In this document: in pieces, positions 58,871-64,000 of the stretch | How positions within the stretch are numbered: the first letter of the stretch is position 1 | Layout of the letters: every line of letters starts with the position of its first letter | Source: Bugula neritina | Taxonomy: Eukaryota; Bryozoa; Gymnolaemata; Cheilostomatida; Bugulidae | Direction of reading: 5' to 3' | DNA length: 64,000 nucleotides | NCBI GenBank assembly: GCA_964035545.1 | Contig: OZ037765.1 | Coordinates: 3,715,001-3,779,000, forward strand | The notes under the pieces: generated by a model | The model's database searches: none | Seen by the model: only the letters and a program-made list of their open reading frames with translations | Told to the model about the DNA's origin: nothing | Made by a program: the position numbers and the translations under genes

Positions 58871-61800
58871 GTTGATACAATTGTTGATACAAAATGACGT
58901 CAGTCTGAAATGAGTAGAACTGATAATAGTATATACATTAGGACAGAGATAGTTGGGAAAACCCGAGTTGTTCTGTTAGACAAGTCTGGGCATTGACAAG
59001 AGTTTTGTGGGAGACAGGTATTGAAGCAGCCTATCATGTGATGCCATATGGGTTGTAAACATTATATAGAAAAGTAGTGGACATCATGCTAGATTCCTTA
59101 TATGATGTTTAAAATAATTACTTCACTAACGTTATTTTTTTTTCTTTATAATAGTGCAAACGACTTCTATAAAAAAAGACAGCTATTGAGTATTGTGAGG
59201 TTTCACTGTAGAGTATTTAACTCTGACTGAGGTTGTATATACTAATGAGTAAGTGTGTCACTGGGTTGCATGGAATGGTTAACTGGTTCTTTACTTATCT
59301 TATATGCCGTGAAACCTAAATTAACCCAAATTATACCAATACAGAAACAAAATACAAACAAAACAATAAATGTAGGTAGTGTAAAATAACTATGGTGGAA
59401 TACAAAACCTGGAATACAGGAATTTATGAGACAAAATATGAAATTAAATAAATGAAACTCTACTGACCTTTGCTCTCCTGCTGACACACTATAATTATTA
59501 TGTTATGCGACATTTATGACTACTAACAACAGAGATCTGAGAGTGACTGATCCCAAAGCTGCAACTAAATCCAGTACACATCCGTCAGTTGGCTACATGA
59601 CAAAACTTCCATTGCCATTAAATTACAAGCCATTTAAAAGCCACACAAGCAAACATGGATGAGGTGCAACAGCAAGTTGCGCAGCAGGCAATCCATAAAC
59701 CCGCATTTCCCTAACCACAAAGCCTGGGGGATAGCCGAGTGAACTAAGAGATGACTATTATATCTTTACAGCAGCAATTATTCCTATAAGTCAAGTTGAT
59801 ATAATATTTCTGCAGGCAGCAGTCAATTGTAAAATGCTCCTGCAGTAGGCAGCATTGTTGTCACCTTTAAATTTTAATGACATCACAGCTAACTAGTGAT
59901 AATAGATTCAATTTTGGTTTTGATTTGCCAATGAAATTTCCAAAGGTTAAAAAGTTTCATTTGAGAGCACAAAAGTATATTATACCATTTTAATTTTTTC
60001 TATGAAGATATAAAGCCTAAGCTTCAGATGTTTTAGCATTTTTATAAAAATGATAAAATTTGTTTTTGCATGTCATTACTTCTTAATTTGATTGACTATT
60101 TCTATCTCGCTGTGGCATATGCTATATTTTATGTTTAAAATGGCAAACTTATATAATAGTTTTTGTTATATTTTTTTTAGAAACTTTGAAAAACAATGAA
60201 ATATAGACATAGTAAGAGAAATAGTTAATCATAGATAAAGAGAAATAAAGCCAATATCAAGTAAAACAATCCTGTTTTTTAAATTTTTAACCAATTTTCA
60301 CACATTTCCATCTTTCACCTTATTATTACAATTAGTCTTATAAAATAAAATAGCCTCAACTTTGGACTTTTGCAAGTTACTCTTTACGTGCTCAATGATT
60401 AAGTATCTGATTGATGAGCTATATTTTACTAGATACTATGGTTGAAATCACCACTCATCAATATACTGAGCTTTACTATTAGTTTTGTGTGTTTTCCAGC
60501 CCTATATAGAAGTAAGCAACTGCTGCTTTGACAGGCACTAAAAGTGATGTTACATCTTCTGCAGATAAACTACTTGTCTACTAAAATTAGCATTCATACA
60601 AGAAATGATAAGTTTATCTTATCACAGCTAACTGTCAAACTCCTTCTTATAGCAGACGTAGAATAGCAAAAGGTTATAGCAGCAGTTTGTACTGGTTAAT
60701 ATAATAGAATAGGAATTAGAAACAACTTATAGGTAATGAGTAACAGTTGAGTCAGAAACTTTCACTGGTGATAACTGGTCTTTCTTTTAGCTAAATGCTT
60801 GAAAACAGCTTTAGAGTTATTAAATCTACACTAGCTAAACTTGGTTAATATATTTTAAAAAGTTATGTAATACTGTCAGGTATGACAATCTTATGGTTAC
60901 TAAAAGCGTATAAAACATATTTTAGTAAAAAAACGGCTGTCCATGCTGCCTCTCTGGGCTAAATTTAGGTTCAGACTATGTTTAAAAATATACTTTAAGC
61001 AATTTTTAAACACTGTCAAACCTAAAGATAATAATAGGTTTTGTATTTTTGACAGTTAATGAGATGTAAATCAAAAAAAGAATTTACCACATTTGCTATA
61101 AAATTGGAACCCAGTCTGCATTATTTGTGTGTGCTTAGCAACCATGTAATCTAAATCAGTGGCTTCTGCTAGTGTAATAACCACTTAGGTGTATTAACAA
61201 CTTAGGTGTATTAACAACTTAGGTATATTAACAACACAGGTGTATTAACAACACAGGTGTATTAACAACTTAGGTGTATTAACAACATATGTGTTTGAAG
61301 TTTACTTGCTTTTAGGTAATCCAATTCATATTTATTTCATCAATTGAAACAAAACATATTATTTACTCACAAATCTATAATATTTTATTGATCTCTTTTC
61401 TAGATGGATATGATATTGAATAACCCATCCAAAATTGTCAAGTAGTACAATAATGGTATTTAGGCAAAAGCAAAACTGTGCAATACATTTCTACTATTTA
61501 TAATGCATGTCTTATTACATCAGAACAAAGCTAAGATTATTGTATTAAAGCTGCTTGTAAAAATAATTAGGCCTACTACATGTTCTATAGAAACTCATGT
61601 GCAATAAAGTAGAGTGTTAAAACACAGTATATTGCTATTAGTTTTATGTTTGTTTAGCAAATTGTGCTGCATAATAACAATATGCAGTATTTTCTTATTT
61701 CATCTTAAAATTAGGCTGTTATTTTCCACACTACTACAATTCAATATTTTTCTATTCACTTATTTTTCTAACCTAAAATTATATTATTATTTTAATTCCA

Positions 61801-64000
61801 TTTTTAACCTCGATCTGTAATACGATACTATTTATAATTATTACTCACTCTAAAACTCATAATGTTACGCTATACTAATTATTCTACATTCTTAAACTAT
61901 TTATCAGGTATAATGTTATTTACAAGATTTTTTATCAACAGTTAAATTATTTTCACAATGCACAAGGTAAATGCTGATAATAAAACTTGATATTTAGAGT
62001 TCAATTATATTAGTTATGCTTTCACATAAGTGGTATAAATAATTTTATCAAGCCAGCTATTTTAGATAATTAGATTAAATTTTTGTAGCTTTTATAAATA
62101 AATTCATATTGGTATCAAATCACAGAAGGTATAGATGTAGGAAAGAATGCAATGTACAGCTGACATACAGTAAAATGCTGCCTACTTGTCTCCCCCATAC
62201 TGGCCATGAAACAGACTTATACAGGTTTATAGGCTAAATACAATTACCAAGCATTAATTATTTTAGTTATTAAAATATATTGAATCTTCAGATTGCATTA
62301 CTATATACTGTTTTAATAAACAACTGTATAAATAGACAGAAAATAGTAACTTTGTTAAAGTAATTTTATGGTTTTGAAGTAGACTATACTAACTAGGCAA
62401 ATAGTCTCACTGAACTTTTCAACTAATTCATATAACATTATTTATTCAATATAAAAGTAGAGTTGATCAAGTGACCTATTAAAACAATTATTTGTTAGTA
62501 GAAAGTTCCCTTTCTGTATTAATTTATGTAGGAATATTGATTTGTTAAATATTATCCTGTAATTGATATATATAGTTGGAATGAAGCCGAATGTTTACAC
62601 TAGTGCAAGCGAGTTTCAAACAGCTATTGTGATCAGACACAGCAATGCTAAAAACCTGCATAATGTTCTTTATACAAAATATATTAATATAATAAATTAT
62701 GTATAATATAATATTGTATATAAGAAATATTAAATATAAAATATATTATATTTTACTAAATTACATTCAATGATAAATCCTTTGTATTGTATAAGTGTAC
62801 TCATGGTAATAACGTAACTTGTTTCTAACAATATTATACAGGCAAAGTTCTTGCTCATTTAAATTGATTGAAACTTTTAATCTTGTATTTAAAAAATTAC
62901 CATACTTAATTTAAAAGATGGGCTCAAGTGTGATGAGCAGACTACGCAGTTGCATGATGCAACAGATAAAAAGTAGATTATAGAAGTCCAGCAATCTTAA
63001 GACTTAAAAGTCCCTGTTTTTCATACTATCTATAGTTCTACCATTTATATTCTCATAATTTAGCAGCTGGAATAGTTTAAAAGCAATTCACACTTTGAAT
63101 AAAAAATTTTTTTTTGCCCAGTTGCTTATATACATAAAGGAATAAAATATTTAATATAATTATCTACGTAAAATGTTTAAAATTGTACTCCTCTAAATCC
63201 TTTTCTATACATTTTAAATATTTTGACAAGATTTTCTCAGCAATTGTTTTCAATAAAATGCAGTGCAGGAGTAACTTTGGAATCCTGCCAACAACCTGAG
63301 TAACAAAACAAGCAGATCCAACTAATGTTGACAAATTTCTAGTGCCTTGTGCTAAGTGAACTTAATGCAATAAAATGGTGTACACACCATACTGCAGGCA
63401 GATAAATCACATAAAAAGCTTCATATAGATTATTTTGTTGAAGTAAGCAACTATAAACTGTAACTTGCAGCTTTACTCACTGTATACGTTTTTAGAGTTA
63501 TATGTCAAACAGACATGAAATATTCTATTATGCTAACCATAAAATTACTAAACAAAGTTGACAAAAAGGCCAAATTGGATAAAATACAATTGGTTTGTTT
63601 AAGCAATAAACATTAGCCAAAATAGGCATAACGATTTTCATCAAAATTTAACATGTTTCTTCAGTAGGATTATCATAAAGAAGTTTTATTTTGTAAAAAA
63701 ACAAGTTAGCTAGTTGAGTGGTGCAGGGAGAGTGAAGCCAGGATGTACATAAAAATTAGTTATTTAGCTGAAAGCTTTTCATAGTAATTTTTCTGAAAGC
63801 TATATATAATACAACACCCGGCACCTCCCAATATATAAGCCCCTTTATAAACTTTGCTGTCCCCTATATTCTATAAAACTGCACGACGTTATTGTCGGCT
63901 AAACTAAGTTAACTGATTAAAAGGTTGTGCGAATAATACTATTTAATAATATATTAATATATCAATATTTGGAAATCAATCACCATCTAGTTTTTATAGC
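58871..64000. other. No gene recognised
   Basis: AT-rich, with no exon, RNA gene or complete transposon seen apart from the short repeat at 61184. Confidence 0.5.
61184..61285. repeat. 17-bp tandem repeat, six copies
   Basis: Unit CTTAGGTGTATTAACAA with CACAGG and TATATT variants, six copies in a row. Confidence 0.9.

Noticed and set aside
59242-59487. Minus-strand 81-codon hydrophobic frame
   Set aside because: It has no signal-peptide cleavage pattern, no splice partner and no family match, in AT-rich sequence where such frames are common.
59725-59760. GGGGGATAGCCGAGTGAACT, resembling a tRNA 5' half
   Set aside because: No B-box or pairing acceptor follows. It is at most a SINE fragment.

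Overview
The window is from an animal nuclear genome. It is AT-rich, its genes are split by GT-AG introns, it carries tRNA-derived SINE heads and LINE debris, and it encodes metazoan families (TMEM132, a VARP/ANKRD27 relative, an Ig-superfamily receptor). A marine invertebrate, perhaps a lophotrochozoan, is my guess; the sequence alone does not settle the phylum. It is draft assembly: 200 N lie at 15498-15697, and the 880 bp on either side are the same sequence read twice. Layout: (1) 828-10799 (+), the 3' part of a TMEM132 gene (six exons seen, 632 residues), with a foldback element and a long AT microsatellite in one intron. (2) 12060-19908 (-), convergent with it, a gene matching the N-terminal half of VARP/ANKRD27, including its VPS9 Rab-GEF region, but ending before any ankyrin repeat. 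(3) 23165-30205 (-), an Ig-like receptor with a duplicated ectodomain module, a final Ig domain, one membrane span and three tandem exons that each encode the same twin-tyrosine (ITAM/ITIM-like) cassette. Every internal intron is phase 1. The first exon (signal peptide) was not found. (4) 30.3-39 kb, repeat-rich: a perfect 230 bp palindrome, three tRNA-derived SINE heads and degenerate gag-like pieces. (5) 40091-41785 (+), a three-exon secreted protein that looks like the actinoporin-like pore-forming family. (6) 42-64 kb, a gene desert with two LINE remnants, a 30-copy minisatellite of 24-26 bp and other short repeats. The most unusual feature is in gene 3. The splice donor of exon 26035-25925 is the first unit of an 11-copy, 21-bp minisatellite. 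Each unit is seven in-frame codons and eight units carry a GT donor, so choosing a different donor would add multiples of seven residues inside an Ig domain without changing frame. Together with the triplicated tyrosine cassettes this looks like a modular, possibly immune-type receptor. The assignments rest on recognising protein families by eye; no search was run. Exon borders come from GT/AG sites and phase agreement.
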